A DNA stretch of 64,000 bases from Kibdelosporangium aridum (GCF_900176515.1 NZ_FWXV01000003.1:434001-498000), one strand, 5' to 3'; shown: positions 1 through 9,761, numbered from the stretch's first letter. Numbers and translations are program-made. Notes: generated by a model not told the origin, from the sequence alone.

Positions 1-350
1 GTCATCACGGTGGCCGCGTCCACAATCTCCTGCCCGGGACCTGCCTCCGGCGCGCCGCCCGCCGCGCGCCAGCTCAATGAGCCGGACCAGATCACCGGAA
101 GTCCCGGCAACTCAGCCTCAATACGGCGGTACTCATCCGTCGCGGTGGCCCGAATCCCGGCCGCCGGACCGGCACGCACGCCAGACGCGCCAACCCAAGC
201 GAACGAGTCCGCCGTCACGCCGGCACCTGGCCGCCCGGCATCGACCAACGTCACGGTGGCACCCGCACAGGCGGCGTGATAAGCCACCGACGCACCGACG
301 ATGCCAGCCCCGACAACGACTACGTGCCTACCCACCGATGCGCTCGACAC
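1..350 (-). CDS. FAD-dependent amine/amino-acid oxidoreductase, N-terminal part (partial)
   Basis: The reading frame starts at a GTG at 348-350 and runs off the left edge, so only about 116 residues are visible. Residues 10-20 form a dinucleotide-binding fold with the motif VVVVGAGIVG, followed by a second strand ending in the acidic TLVDAG. This is the FAD-binding start of the DadA/glycine-oxidase (DAO) family. Members oxidise amines or D-amino acids to imines with release of hydrogen peroxide. The substrate cannot be inferred from this fragment. The start lies 28 bases downstream of the stop of the large regulator, with TAAGG shortly before the GTG, so it may be cotranscribed with that gene. 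Confidence 0.75.
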   Translation of the reverse strand, partial: MSSASVGRHVVVVGAGIVGASVAYHAACAGATVTLVDAGRPGAGVTADSFAWVGASGVRAGPAAGIRATATDEYRRIEAELPGLPVIWSGSLSWRAAGGAPEAGPGQEIVDAATVM

Positions 351-378
351 GTTGGCGACCTTACTGTCCGCAGCGGCC

Positions 379-3300
379 CTAGCCCTGGCCGATCAAGTCG
401 TTGGTGATCGCCAGCCTGGAGTCGACGCCCAGTTTGCGCAGGATCCGGGACACGTGCATCTGCACTGTGCTGCGGGACAACGAAAGCTGGGTGGCGATGT
501 CCGCGTTCGGCCAGCCCGCCGCGACCAGCCTGGCGATCCGGATCTCCACTCTGGACAGCGGGCCGGTCGGCACGGTGATCGGCCGCAGGCCGAACGGCGC
601 CAGCCGGGACTCGGCGCGGCGAATATCCCATGCCGCGCCGAGTTCGGTGTAGACGATGATCGCGTCGTGCAGGGCGTCGCGGGCCTCGTCCAGTCTGCGG
701 TCGGCTGCCAGCAGGATCGCCGCGTCCTCGGCGGCCATGCCGTGTTCGACCTTGCGGCCGGTCACCGCGAAGTGTTTGGCCACGGTCAGCAGCGCGCCCG
801 GGTCCTGTTCGATCAGCCCACGGCACCACTGCACCGCGGCGGCCGCCCTTGCCGGGCGGACCTCCATTTCGGCTTCGGTCTCACAGACCTTCAAGGCCTG
901 CTCGGCCAGATCGTGCTCGCCGAGGTCGATCGCGAGCCGGACGAGCTTGGGCAACCACTGGTGCCGCAACATCATCCGGGAGTAGCCGTGATCCAGCGCC
1001 GGCGTGAGGATCTGGAGCGCCTCGGTCGAGCGGCCGCGCTGCTCGGCGGCCAGCGCCTGGGCCATCATCAGGAAGTCGATGTTGTCCTTGGCTTCCGGCG
1101 TCGGATCGGTCAGCTCCGCCGCCATCTTCAGGTGTCGCTCAAGGCTCACCGAATCATCCCGGTGCACGGCGATCAACGCGGCCGTGCCGTGCAGCAGACG
1201 GATCACGCCGTGCTGGCGCAGACCGTAGAAGGTGATCTCCGGTCCGTCGCGCATCACCGAGTCCAAATCGGCCAGTGCCTCGTCCCACCGGCCGAGCCAG
1301 AAGTAGTGCACGGCCGCGGCGATGTGCGGGCCACTCGGCAGGTTCACCCGGCTGACCAGATGCCGTGCCGCGTCCAGGGTCTGTCCCGCGTCGTCGAGCC
1401 GGTCGAGGTTCTGCAGCGTGAACATCTTGTTGTCCAGGAAGCTGACCAGCAGGTCCGCCAGCTCGGTCTGGCCCGAGATGGCCGAGATCGAGACGTTGAT
1501 GTGCTCGAGTGCCTCCGGGTGCTTGCGCAACATCGACGCGGTCAGCCACAAGTACTGTGACCACTGCGCGATGGAGAAGGCATCCTTGTCCTCGAGTGCC
1601 TTCGCCAGTTCGGCCGCCGCGTCCTGCTCGGCCGACACCGGGTCGTAGAGTCCACTTCGGACGACCATCCACCGCAGCGCCTGGTGCCGGGCCCGCCAGT
1701 GCTCCGGTACGTCCGGGTCGCCGATCACCTGGTCGAGCGCCTCGATCGCCCGGGCGTTGTCGTGACCGAGATAGTCCAAATAGGCCAGAACAAGGCGCAT
1801 TTCCGCGGCCCGCTCCGGATCGGTGGTCATCGCGAGCACCGACCGCGCTTCGGCCTCAGGGCTGCGGCCGAGCCAGAACTTGACCCGTGCCAGCCTCGCG
1901 GTGAGCGTTTCTCTTGCCTCGTCGCGCAGTCCTGGACTGGTGATGGCGCGTTCCAGCAGTTCGGCCGCGTTGGTCGGCGATCGGCGGGCGACTGCGTTGG
2001 TGTTGGCGATGAGCCACCGCGTTACCCATGCGTCCACCGGCACGCCCGCACCTTGCAACTGGGCTGCCACCAACGAAACTTGGGCCCCAGCCTCGTCGAG
2101 GGTCTCGGCTGCCTGCCGGTGCAGGGCGACGCGGACGGCCTCGGGCATCGCCTCGTACAAAGCGCGACGCACCAACGGGTGCCGGAACGCGAAGCGCTGT
2201 CCTGCCTCACGCAGCACGCCCGCGGCCGTCGCCTCTTCGATCGCCCTGATCAGCTCGGACGCCGGGCGCGTCATCACCGTCGCCAGATCACCGAGGTCGA
2301 ACTCGACGCCGAGCAACGCGGCCCACCGCAACGCGTCCTTGGTGAGATTCGCCAGATGACCGGTCCGCCGCGTCACGACCGACGCCAACGTCGGCTGCGC
2401 CGTGGTCAGTCCTTCGATATCGATGTCGTCGACATCGGCGACGCCGTCGGCGATCGTAACGGCCTTGTCCCGTACCAAGGCGTGCACGATCTCGCGGATG
2501 AACGCCGGATTGCCCGCGGCGCTGTCGGTCAGCCCCAGCAAGGTCGGCCCCGGCTCGGCACCGATCAGCCTGCCGGCCAGCTCGGCCGTGCCCGCCTCGT
2601 CGAGCGGCTCGAGCAGATGAAGGTCACCGCCCCACGTCGACACGACCGACCGGAGCTGGTCCAGCTCCGCCCGGCGCGGCAACGGCCGCGCGGAACCGAC
2701 GAGCAGCAAGGGCAGCTGACGGGTCAACCGGACCAACCGGTGCCATACCAACAGGCTCGCGTCGTCGGCCCACTGCAGATCGTCGAGAACCAGGACCACC
2801 GGCCCGTCCGCGCACAGCTGGTCGACCAGATCGATCAGCTGCTCGACGGCGGCCAGCAAGGGATCCTCGGGATGCCACGGCTGCGGGTTGCCTGATTCGC
2901 CCGCACGCAAGGACTCCGCGACCGCCACCCGGCGCGGATCCGTCGACCGGACTTCGACACCAAGACAGGAGGTGATCAGGCCAAGGGGAAACCGTCTGCC
3001 GACCTCGTCACCCGCCGCCCACAGCAGCTGGCCGCCGCGGTCGGCCGCGTCCCCCAGCGCCGCGGACAACAGCGCGGACTTGCCAATGCCCGACTCACCT
3101 TCGACCCACACCGCGGCTCCGGAGCCGTGCAAAGCGTCGGCGAGCCTGTTGCGCAACGCCGAAAGCTCGTTGCCGCGCCCGACGAACACGTCCGGCATCG
3201 CGACCTTCGCCAGCGAGGGTGTCCGCGGCGCGGGCGTGCTGGCCGTCGGCCGGGCGACGATCTCGTTGTACACGCGGCGCAGGTTGGCACCCGGCTCGAT

Positions 3301-4017
3301 GCCGAGCTGCTCGATCAAGATCTGTTTGGTCTCTTCGTAGACCTCTAGCGCCTCGGGATCCCGTCCGCCCCGGTGCAGTGCGGTCATCAGCAGGCCGCGC
3401 AGGCTTTCCCGCAAGGGATGCGCGCTGGCCAACCGATAAAGCTCTGTTACCGCACCATTGATGTCGCCCGAGCCGAGCATGATCTCGGCCCTGCGTTCCA
3501 GCGCGGCCAGTCTCAGCTCAGCCAACCGCTTGCGGTGCAAGGCAGCGGACGGGCCCTGGATTCCGGCCAGTGCCTCGCCGTGCCACAGCGCGAGCGCGGC
3601 GTCCATCGCGGCCTTCGCCGCGGTCAAGTCACGGCGGTTCCACAGCTCGTTGGCTGATTCCCTGAGCCGGTCGAACTCGATGACGTCCAACTGGCCGTCG
3701 CCGAGCTGCAAGGAATACCCGGATCCCGCGGAGACCAGCGTCTGCCCGCCGGACCACCTGGACCGATCGGGTTCCAGCACACGCCGCAACCGCGACACGT
3801 ATGTGTAGAGACTGCCGCTGGCACCGGTCGGCGGGTTGTCCCCCCACACCGACGAGACCAGATCTTCCCGTGACACAACACGGTTGGCGCGCATCGCCAG
3901 CGCCGCGAACACCGCGCGTTGCCTGCCTGAACCGAGGTCGAGCTGCTCCTCGCCCCGCCACGCACTGACTGTTCCGAGCACCTGGACACGCAGGGGCTCA
4001 ACCGGCTCCGCCGCCAT
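379..4017 (-). CDS. Giant SARP-ATPase-LuxR hybrid transcriptional activator (1212 aa)
   Basis: The protein begins with an OmpR-like winged helix (about residues 8-105) and a bacterial transcriptional activation domain (about 110-260), the SARP signature. Next is a STAND/AAA ATPase with Walker A GESGIGKS near residue 306 and a Walker B-like LVLDDLQWAD, then a long helical repeat region. The last 60 residues are a LuxR-type helix-turn-helix (LSRVEIRIARLVAAGW, then the recognition helix LSLSRSTVQMHVSRIL). Having DNA-binding modules at both ends is less common than a plain SARP. Such proteins are usually pathway-specific activators of antibiotic clusters. It is divergent from the LuxR gene at 4454, and the upstream gap carries two short palindromes. 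The target cluster is unknown; the phenazine genes or the type II ketosynthase system are candidates. Confidence 0.88.
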   Translation of the reverse strand: MAAEPVEPLRVQVLGTVSAWRGEEQLDLGSGRQRAVFAALAMRANRVVSREDLVSSVWGDNPPTGASGSLYTYVSRLRRVLEPDRSRWSGGQTLVSAGSGYSLQLGDGQLDVIEFDRLRESANELWNRRDLTAAKAAMDAALALWHGEALAGIQGPSAALHRKRLAELRLAALERRAEIMLGSGDINGAVTELYRLASAHPLRESLRGLLMTALHRGGRDPEALEVYEETKQILIEQLGIEPGANLRRVYNEIVARPTASTPAPRTPSLAKVAMPDVFVGRGNELSALRNRLADALHGSGAAVWVEGESGIGKSALLSAALGDAADRGGQLLWAAGDEVGRRFPLGLITSCLGVEVRSTDPRRVAVAESLRAGESGNPQPWHPEDPLLAAVEQLIDLVDQLCADGPVVLVLDDLQWADDASLLVWHRLVRLTRQLPLLLVGSARPLPRRAELDQLRSVVSTWGGDLHLLEPLDEAGTAELAGRLIGAEPGPTLLGLTDSAAGNPAFIREIVHALVRDKAVTIADGVADVDDIDIEGLTTAQPTLASVVTRRTGHLANLTKDALRWAALLGVEFDLGDLATVMTRPASELIRAIEEATAAGVLREAGQRFAFRHPLVRRALYEAMPEAVRVALHRQAAETLDEAGAQVSLVAAQLQGAGVPVDAWVTRWLIANTNAVARRSPTNAAELLERAITSPGLRDEARETLTARLARVKFWLGRSPEAEARSVLAMTTDPERAAEMRLVLAYLDYLGHDNARAIEALDQVIGDPDVPEHWRARHQALRWMVVRSGLYDPVSAEQDAAAELAKALEDKDAFSIAQWSQYLWLTASMLRKHPEALEHINVSISAISGQTELADLLVSFLDNKMFTLQNLDRLDDAGQTLDAARHLVSRVNLPSGPHIAAAVHYFWLGRWDEALADLDSVMRDGPEITFYGLRQHGVIRLLHGTAALIAVHRDDSVSLERHLKMAAELTDPTPEAKDNIDFLMMAQALAAEQRGRSTEALQILTPALDHGYSRMMLRHQWLPKLVRLAIDLGEHDLAEQALKVCETEAEMEVRPARAAAAVQWCRGLIEQDPGALLTVAKHFAVTGRKVEHGMAAEDAAILLAADRRLDEARDALHDAIIVYTELGAAWDIRRAESRLAPFGLRPITVPTGPLSRVEIRIARLVAAGWPNADIATQLSLSRSTVQMHVSRILRKLGVDSRLAITNDLIGQG

Positions 4018-4453
4018 CTCTCACCCCCGACATCTCCCGCGAGGATACCGTGCAGTAGTCCATTCCAGCACAGCCGGAAGTCGGGAAAGGAACACCCTGC
4101 GCATATGCGAAAGTTTTTATGAGCTTCCTGTGAAATTCCCTAGTGTGATGCCTTTCACACTACTTTATGACGCTCCGTAACCACCCAGTCCCCTGACCAA
4201 CAGGGCAGATCTGACTGTCCAAAAGACGCCGAACAGGTGAAACGTCTTCTCCTTCCGCGCCGGATGAGCTTGAATACTTCAGCCGGGCGAGAGCACAAAC
4301 CGGATCTATCCGGACATTCCGCCGTCTGGGTGACCCCTGTCACCATCGCCGTCAAGGTTACTTGCGGGTTCGTTCAAATCGCGGCAAGAGTTTATGAAGG
4401 CCTTTGGCCAAGACTTAATCCCATTCCACAGGCGAGCATGTCGGGAAGGCGCG
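4018..4453. promoter_or_regulatory. Divergent intergenic regulatory region with two palindromes
   Basis: This 436-base gap separates two divergent regulator genes and contains no convincing gene. It must hold promoters for both. It is less GC-rich than its surroundings near 4080-4170. Two inverted repeats stand out: 4141-4162 (8-base arms TAGTGTGA/TCACACTA, 6-base spacer) and 4329-4344 (arms GGTGAC/GTCACC, 4-base spacer). Their role as operators is inferred. Confidence 0.55.
4141..4162. promoter_or_regulatory. Candidate operator, perfect 8-base inverted repeat
   Basis: TAGTGTGA (4141-4148) and TCACACTA (4155-4162) form a perfect dyad with a 6-base spacer. It lies 125 bases upstream of the SARP-LuxR start and about 290 bases upstream of the LuxR start. 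The geometry fits a dimeric regulator such as a LuxR protein. The binding protein is not known. Confidence 0.4.
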
Positions 4454-5071
4454 ATGGAACGGGTAAAGGTCGTCATACAAGCCACCGATCCCATCACCTA
4501 CGTTGGGCTGTCCAGCTACCTCCAGCAGAGACCGGAGGTCTTGGTGGTCGAACAGCGGGATCAGGCCGACGTGCAGGTGCTGTCGACCGAGCGGGTGGGC
4601 CCGGAAGCGTTGGCACGGTTGAGGAATTCGGCAGCCGACGGGGGGCTGCCGACTGTCCTGATGACCGGCGAGCTTGGCGAGGCGCCACTGCTGACTCTGG
4701 TCGAGTGCCACGTCGTCGCGATACTGCCGAAGAACTCCGTCACCGGAGACCAGTTGGTCGACTGCATCGTGGCCGCTGCCGCAGGCAACGGCGTCATGCC
4801 CCGCGATGTACTCGGCACCCTGCTGCGCCGGATCAAGGTGCTGCAGCAGGAAGTGCTGGCTCCCAACGGGTTGAGCGCGTCCGGCCTCGAACCTCGTGAG
4901 GTGGACGTGCTGCGGCTGATCGCGGAAGGCTGGGGCACTGAGGAGATCGCCAAGGAACTGGCGTACTCCGAGCGGACCGTGAAGAACGTCATCTTCAACA
5001 TGACGAGCCGGCTGCACCTGCGCAACAGGGCACACGCGGTGGCTTACGCCCTACGAGCGGGTGTCATCTAG
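4454..5071 (+). CDS. LuxR-family regulator with receiver-like N-terminus (205 aa)
   Basis: The ATG at 4454 is preceded by GGAAGG at a good distance; an in-frame ATG at 4394 would add 20 residues that lack family character. The first 120 residues have the size and pattern of a response-regulator receiver (VKVVIQATD..., LPTVLMTG, a KNS motif) but lack the clustered acidic residues after strand 1 and the usual phospho-acceptor Asp. It is probably an atypical, phosphorylation-independent receiver. Residues 140-205 are a LuxR/NarL helix-turn-helix (LEPREVDVLRLIAEGWGTEEIAKELAYS). It is divergent from the SARP-LuxR gene and convergent with the second SARP gene, ending 20 bases before that gene's stop. 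The role is inferred as a cluster regulator. Confidence 0.8.
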   Translation: MERVKVVIQATDPITYVGLSSYLQQRPEVLVVEQRDQADVQVLSTERVGPEALARLRNSAADGGLPTVLMTGELGEAPLLTLVECHVVAILPKNSVTGDQLVDCIVAAAAGNGVMPRDVLGTLLRRIKVLQQEVLAPNGLSASGLEPREVDVLRLIAEGWGTEEIAKELAYSERTVKNVIFNMTSRLHLRNRAHAVAYALRAGVI

Positions 5072-5091
5072 ATGCGGCAAGGGCCGTGGCG

Positions 5092-8000
5092 TCACATGCC
5101 GAGCTCGGCCAGTCTGGCCGACGTGGAGTCCAGGTCCCATTGGGCCCCGACTTCCGCGAAGATCGCCGCGGCCTCGGCAAAGGCGGCGCGGGCATCGGAG
5201 AAGAGCCCGCGTTCGGCGAACAGTTCGGCGACGTCGCCGAGTGTCGACGCCAGCTCGATCGGCCTGCCCACCCGCCGATAGTGCTCCGCCGCGACCAGCC
5301 CCGGCTCGGGATCGCGCGTGAGCAACGCGGTACATCGGTGCAGCGCGCAGAAAGCCCGCGCGGGCACAGGTTCCCTGGCGGCCTCCAGCTCGAGCACCTC
5401 GACGGCCTGCTCGACCTTCTCCCAGTCGCCCAGTTTGATGGCGACTCGAACCAGCGGCGGCAGCCACTGGTGGCGCAGCATCATCCCGGCGTAACCCGGT
5501 TGCAGGATCGGCGCAAGTTCCTCGTACCCCCGTCGCAAGTCCCCGACTTGGACAGCGACGAGCGCGCGTGCGGCCAGGACGAAATCGAAGTTCTCCAACT
5601 CCGCCTTGGTGGTCACGAGATAGTGCTCGGCCACGTCCAGGTGGGCGGTTGCCGCGATGTGATCGCCACGGCGTCCGGCGATCAACGAGAACAGCCCGTG
5701 CAGCAACAACCTCGCCGGTCCCGCGTCGATCAGACCGGCGTACGTGATCGTCGGCCCGTCGCCGGTGATGGTGGTGAGCGCCTGCAGCGCCTCGTCCCAC
5801 CGGCCCCGCCAGTAATGGTGCACCGCGGCGGTCACGTGCAGTCCGATCGGCAGTCCGTTCACCGGGCAGATGTCGGCCGCCACACCCAGGGTGGCGTCGG
5901 CTTCGTCCAGCCGGTCGAGGTTCTGCAGCGTGTAGATCTTGTTGTCCAGTAAGTCGTACTGCATTCCGACGTACTCTTTGCGTTCCCGCACAAGGTCGAT
6001 CGCCTCGTCCACGTGCCGCAGCGCCGCGAGGTGGTCGCGGCGCATCGAGTCGACCAGCCACCTGGTCTGCAAGGCGTGCGCCGCGTAGAAGCTGTCACCC
6101 GCCGTGATCGCTTCCTCGTAAGCGTCCTTGGCCGCGATCTCGGCGGTGTCGATGTTGCTCATGTCGCGCCGCAGGTACGCCAGCAAAGCCCGGTGCCGCA
6201 GCCGCCACTGCTCCGGCAACGCCGGATCCACCGGTACCTCGGTCAGGATCGAGATCGCCTCGACCCGTCTGCCCTGCCGGTACACGATCGCCGCGAGCAG
6301 CTGCCGGACCTCAGCCGCCAGCACCGGATCGGTGCAGATCGCCAGCGCGTGCCGCGCCTTCGCTTCCGGGTCACGGGAGAGCTGGAACAGCACCCGCACC
6401 TCGATCGCCTGGAGCACTTCGCGGTTCGGGTCGCCGATGTCCAAGGTGTCGATCACTTGCGCGAGCAGTTCCGCGGCGACCTGCGGAGCGCGCCCGGCGA
6501 GCTCGGCGACGTGCTCGGCCAGCCACCCGGCCACCCACGGCTCGACGTACCCGCCCGCGGCGACCAACTGCTCGGACACGCGGTGCGGCGGTGCGCCCGC
6601 TTCGGCGAGCACCTTGGCAGCCTGCCGGTGCAGCACACCCCGGGTGGGCCCCGCGATGCCGCCGTAGACGGTGTCACGCATGAGCTGGTGGCGGAAGGTG
6701 AGTTTCGGGCCTTCCTCGACGAGGACGTTCGCGTTCACCGCGTCGGTCACCGCGCGCACGAGATACCACACCGGCCGCTCGGAAACCGCGGCGATGTTGC
6801 CGATCGTGGCCTCGGGGCCGAGCACGGCCACCCAGACAAGCATCTCTTTCGTGCTGTCGGACAACGACTTTGACGATCGTTCGACCGCGGCGACGAGCGA
6901 GCGCGGCGCGTCCTCCGCTTTGGACTCGTCGATGTAGGCGACGCCGTCGATCATTTCCACCGCGCCGTCGAGCAGCAGTGCGTTCACGACTTCCCGCATG
7001 TACAACGGGTTTCCGTCGGCGCGGGAGGTGATCCGGCGCAGCACCCGGCCAGGGCGCGCGCCGACCAGCTCGGTCAGCAGCGCTTCACTCTCCACAAAGG
7101 AGAGCGGCCGCATCGCGATCGCGGTGCCTCGTTCCGCACCGCTTTCGATGTAGCGCCGCAGCTCGGTCAGCTCCGCCCGGCCGTGACCGGTGTTGGCCGC
7201 GCAGATCAACAGCAGCGGCAAGCGGTTCGTTGCCTCGCATAGCCTTCGCCACGTCTGCACGGTGTCTTCGTCGGCCCATTGGATGTCGTCGAGCACGAGG
7301 ACGAGCGGCCCGGTCGCGCAAATTCGTTCGATCATCGAACCAACTGATTCACCCTGCGGCAGCTTGCGGCCCATTCCCAGGCATTCCAGCATGATCTGCA
7401 GCGGGAACCGGCCGGCCAGCTCGTCGGCCACGGCCCAGCCGACCTGCACGGCGTTGATGTCGACGTCCGCCAGCGCGGCACCGAGCAGTGCGGACTTGCC
7501 GATGCCCGGCTCGCCCTCGATCCAGATCGCTCCGCCGGCACCCTGGGACACACCGGCGAGTCGCTCACGGACTTGTTCGAGTTCCGCGCGCCTGCCGACA
7601 AACGGCCGGTCCTTGTCCCGCGCCGCGCTGCACGGCCGGACATCGAGCCGTGGCGTGTCCGGCTCGGCCTGGAACATCTCGTTGCCCGCCAAGACATCGG
7701 CGTGCACCTGGCACAACGCCGGGCCTGGATGCGCTCCCAGCTCCCGCAACAAGGTCGCGCGCGCGTCGGCGAACACGTCAAGCGCCTCCGCGTGCCTGCC
7801 GCTGCGGGCCAGTGCGATCATCAGCAGTTCCCGCAACGACTCCCGCAGTGGATGGTCACGAACCAGGACTTCCAGGTCCGCGGCGACCTCGACGTGGTCG
7901 CCCAGTTCCAGCCGTGCCCGGGCGAACGTCTCGACCGCGCGCAGCCTGGCCTGTTCCAACCTGGTGCGTTCCTGCTCGGCGAAAGGTCCTGGCACACCGG

Positions 8001-8466
8001 CGAACGCCTCGCCGCGCCACAACACCAGTGCCTCGCCGAGCTTTTCGGTCACGCCACGGTGGTCTCCCCGTGCCGCCAACGCGTTCGCCTGCTCGCAGAG
8101 CTCGTCGAACAGCGTGACGTCCACCTGCTGGGAGTCCACACGCAACGAGTAACCGTTTCCTGAGGACACAATGAGTTCACGGCCGAGGTCGCCGAGTGTC
8201 CGCCGCAGGCCGGACATGTAGGTGTAGACGCTGCCGTCGGCGCTGGCAGGCGCGGAGCGGCCCCACACCGCTTCGACCAGCTCAGCCCGGGACACCGTCT
8301 GCCCGGACCGCATCGCCAGGACAACGAAAACTGCCCGTTGCCGAGCGGGCCCGAGCCCGATCTCCACGTCGGCGTTGACCACCCTGACCGGGCCAAGCAA
8401 CTCGACCCTTGGCGCGGTACGCCGACCTTGCTCCCCCAGTGCACTCGCTTCGATCCCGAGAGGCAC
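5092..8466 (-). CDS. SARP-type activator with ATPase and TPR-like region (1124 aa)
   Basis: This protein has an OmpR-like winged helix (about residues 20-110), an activation domain (about 120-265), then an ATPase with Walker A GEPGIGKS near residue 319 and Walker B-like LVLDDIQWAD, followed by a long alpha-helical repeat region. Unlike the neighbour at 379-4017, the C-terminus (ends SARLAELGM) lacks a LuxR helix-turn-helix. The two proteins are otherwise similar in layout and motifs, which suggests an old duplication. It is divergent from the GntR gene at 8723 across a 256-base gap. Large SARPs normally activate secondary-metabolite operons by binding direct repeats in promoters. The target here is not known. 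Confidence 0.88.
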   Translation of the reverse strand: MPLGIEASALGEQGRRTAPRVELLGPVRVVNADVEIGLGPARQRAVFVVLAMRSGQTVSRAELVEAVWGRSAPASADGSVYTYMSGLRRTLGDLGRELIVSSGNGYSLRVDSQQVDVTLFDELCEQANALAARGDHRGVTEKLGEALVLWRGEAFAGVPGPFAEQERTRLEQARLRAVETFARARLELGDHVEVAADLEVLVRDHPLRESLRELLMIALARSGRHAEALDVFADARATLLRELGAHPGPALCQVHADVLAGNEMFQAEPDTPRLDVRPCSAARDKDRPFVGRRAELEQVRERLAGVSQGAGGAIWIEGEPGIGKSALLGAALADVDINAVQVGWAVADELAGRFPLQIMLECLGMGRKLPQGESVGSMIERICATGPLVLVLDDIQWADEDTVQTWRRLCEATNRLPLLLICAANTGHGRAELTELRRYIESGAERGTAIAMRPLSFVESEALLTELVGARPGRVLRRITSRADGNPLYMREVVNALLLDGAVEMIDGVAYIDESKAEDAPRSLVAAVERSSKSLSDSTKEMLVWVAVLGPEATIGNIAAVSERPVWYLVRAVTDAVNANVLVEEGPKLTFRHQLMRDTVYGGIAGPTRGVLHRQAAKVLAEAGAPPHRVSEQLVAAGGYVEPWVAGWLAEHVAELAGRAPQVAAELLAQVIDTLDIGDPNREVLQAIEVRVLFQLSRDPEAKARHALAICTDPVLAAEVRQLLAAIVYRQGRRVEAISILTEVPVDPALPEQWRLRHRALLAYLRRDMSNIDTAEIAAKDAYEEAITAGDSFYAAHALQTRWLVDSMRRDHLAALRHVDEAIDLVRERKEYVGMQYDLLDNKIYTLQNLDRLDEADATLGVAADICPVNGLPIGLHVTAAVHHYWRGRWDEALQALTTITGDGPTITYAGLIDAGPARLLLHGLFSLIAGRRGDHIAATAHLDVAEHYLVTTKAELENFDFVLAARALVAVQVGDLRRGYEELAPILQPGYAGMMLRHQWLPPLVRVAIKLGDWEKVEQAVEVLELEAAREPVPARAFCALHRCTALLTRDPEPGLVAAEHYRRVGRPIELASTLGDVAELFAERGLFSDARAAFAEAAAIFAEVGAQWDLDSTSARLAELGM

Positions 8467-8594
8467 AAGGTCAACCCTACCCCAGGTTGATCGGGCCTTT
8501 CTTTTCGCAGTTTCAATGGCACAACTGAAGCACCTTTAAACCGTTCCGCACCAACAAGATCATTTACAGTTGACCGCGGCTTTACCCATTTCTC

Positions 8595-8611
8595 TTGTCC
8601 ATAATGGACAA
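8595..8611. promoter_or_regulatory. 17-base palindrome, candidate GntR operator
   Basis: TTGTCCAT and ATGGACAA flank a single central base, a perfect dyad. It lies 112 bases upstream of the GntR start and 129 bases upstream of the divergent SARP start. GntR-family dimers typically bind short palindromes of this size near their own gene, so autoregulation is a reasonable inference. Confidence 0.5.
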
Positions 8612-8722
8612 ATTCGTTGTTTCGCGCACGGCTGTAGAGTCTTTCGGGCAAGAGTGATCCTTCCGCGGGCCTGGTCAGGTAATCCTGTGCTGAGTAGTCC
8701 TCAGGTCCCCCAAGGAGTTCCC

Positions 8723-9739
8723 GTGTCGCTCACTCTCTCCGAAGCAGCGGGTGCGGTGCAGACAGGCCACGGCCAGCCGCCCGCGCTCGGCCTGTGGTCG
8801 ACCGCCGACCGTGGCCGCACACTCGTCGTGCACGTCCCGCACAAGCAGAACGAGCGGATCGCCGATATCTCAGTCAATGAGAACTCACGCTCGGTGCTCG
8901 TCGAAGTGGTCCGGATCGGCGTGCCAGGAGACAACGGCGCGAGACTGGTCCGCTCGACCCGGAGCGTGCCGCTCGCCGCGCCCCTTGGCAACCGCAGGCT
9001 CACGATGACCTGGGACGGCGCCAAGGTGCCGTTGCTGCAGGCAGTCCCGGCGGGCGGAGAGGACACGCAGGAGTCGGCGGCCGAGCGCGCGAAGAAAGAG
9101 TTGGTCACGCTGATCGACACCCTTGAACCAGGGTCAGCGCTGCCATCGGAGCGGGTGCTCTCGGAAAGGCTGGAGATCGCCCGGATGACGCTCAGGCACG
9201 CGGTCGACGAGCTGACGCTGGCCGGAAAGGTGTCACGCCGCCGGGGAAGCGGGACCTACGTGGCGGAGTCGAAGCTGCTCTGCCGGATCACCCCGGACGG
9301 CCTCGACCTCGACCCGACGTCGCCGGGAGCCGGCTTCGGCCACGTGCACGTGGTCCGGGACGTGGTGGAAGCGGACGAGCAGGTGGCAGCGGACCTCGGA
9401 ATCGACCGGCGGGATCTGGTACTGCACATCGGCAGGCTGTTGCTGGTCGACCACAGGCCATTCGGACTGGTGTCGCGCCACATCCCGATCGCCCGGCTGG
9501 CAGAAACCCCAGGAGCGCCGAGCGCGTTGCGGTGGTTCTCGGAGCGCACGTCCAGGGTGGACACGCGGATCCAGCTGTCGACGGCGACGCCGGCGGAGGC
9601 GAGGCTGCTGGACTTGAGCCAGGTCCAGCCCATGCTCGCCTGGCACAAGATCGCGTTGGACGACAAGGACACGCCGTTGGAGCGGACGCGGGTGCTGGCT
9701 CGGGGTGACCGGGTTGTCCTCGACCTTTCGGGGCAGTAA
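8723..9739 (+). CDS. GntR-family regulator with UTRA domain and N-terminal extension (338 aa)
   Basis: The GTG start at 8723 follows AAGGAG at ideal spacing; in-frame starts further upstream are not supported. Residues from about 113 to 180 form a GntR winged helix (SALPSERVLSERLEIARMTL, then GSGTYVAE). Residues 190-335 match the HutC-type UTRA ligand-binding fold (DLVLHIGRLLL, PLERTRVLARGDRVVLD). Family members usually begin directly with the winged helix; here about 110 extra residues rich in beta-strand pattern precede it, of unknown function. UTRA domains bind small effectors such as sugars or acids. The gene lies between a SARP and the phenazine unit and may control either. A palindrome at 8595-8611 and a terminator at 9762-9808 bracket it. 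Confidence 0.85.
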   Translation: MSLTLSEAAGAVQTGHGQPPALGLWSTADRGRTLVVHVPHKQNERIADISVNENSRSVLVEVVRIGVPGDNGARLVRSTRSVPLAAPLGNRRLTMTWDGAKVPLLQAVPAGGEDTQESAAERAKKELVTLIDTLEPGSALPSERVLSERLEIARMTLRHAVDELTLAGKVSRRRGSGTYVAESKLLCRITPDGLDLDPTSPGAGFGHVHVVRDVVEADEQVAADLGIDRRDLVLHIGRLLLVDHRPFGLVSRHIPIARLAETPGAPSALRWFSERTSRVDTRIQLSTATPAEARLLDLSQVQPMLAWHKIALDDKDTPLERTRVLARGDRVVLDLSGQ

Positions 9740-9761
9740 GAGCTGGGAACGTTTCCATGGA

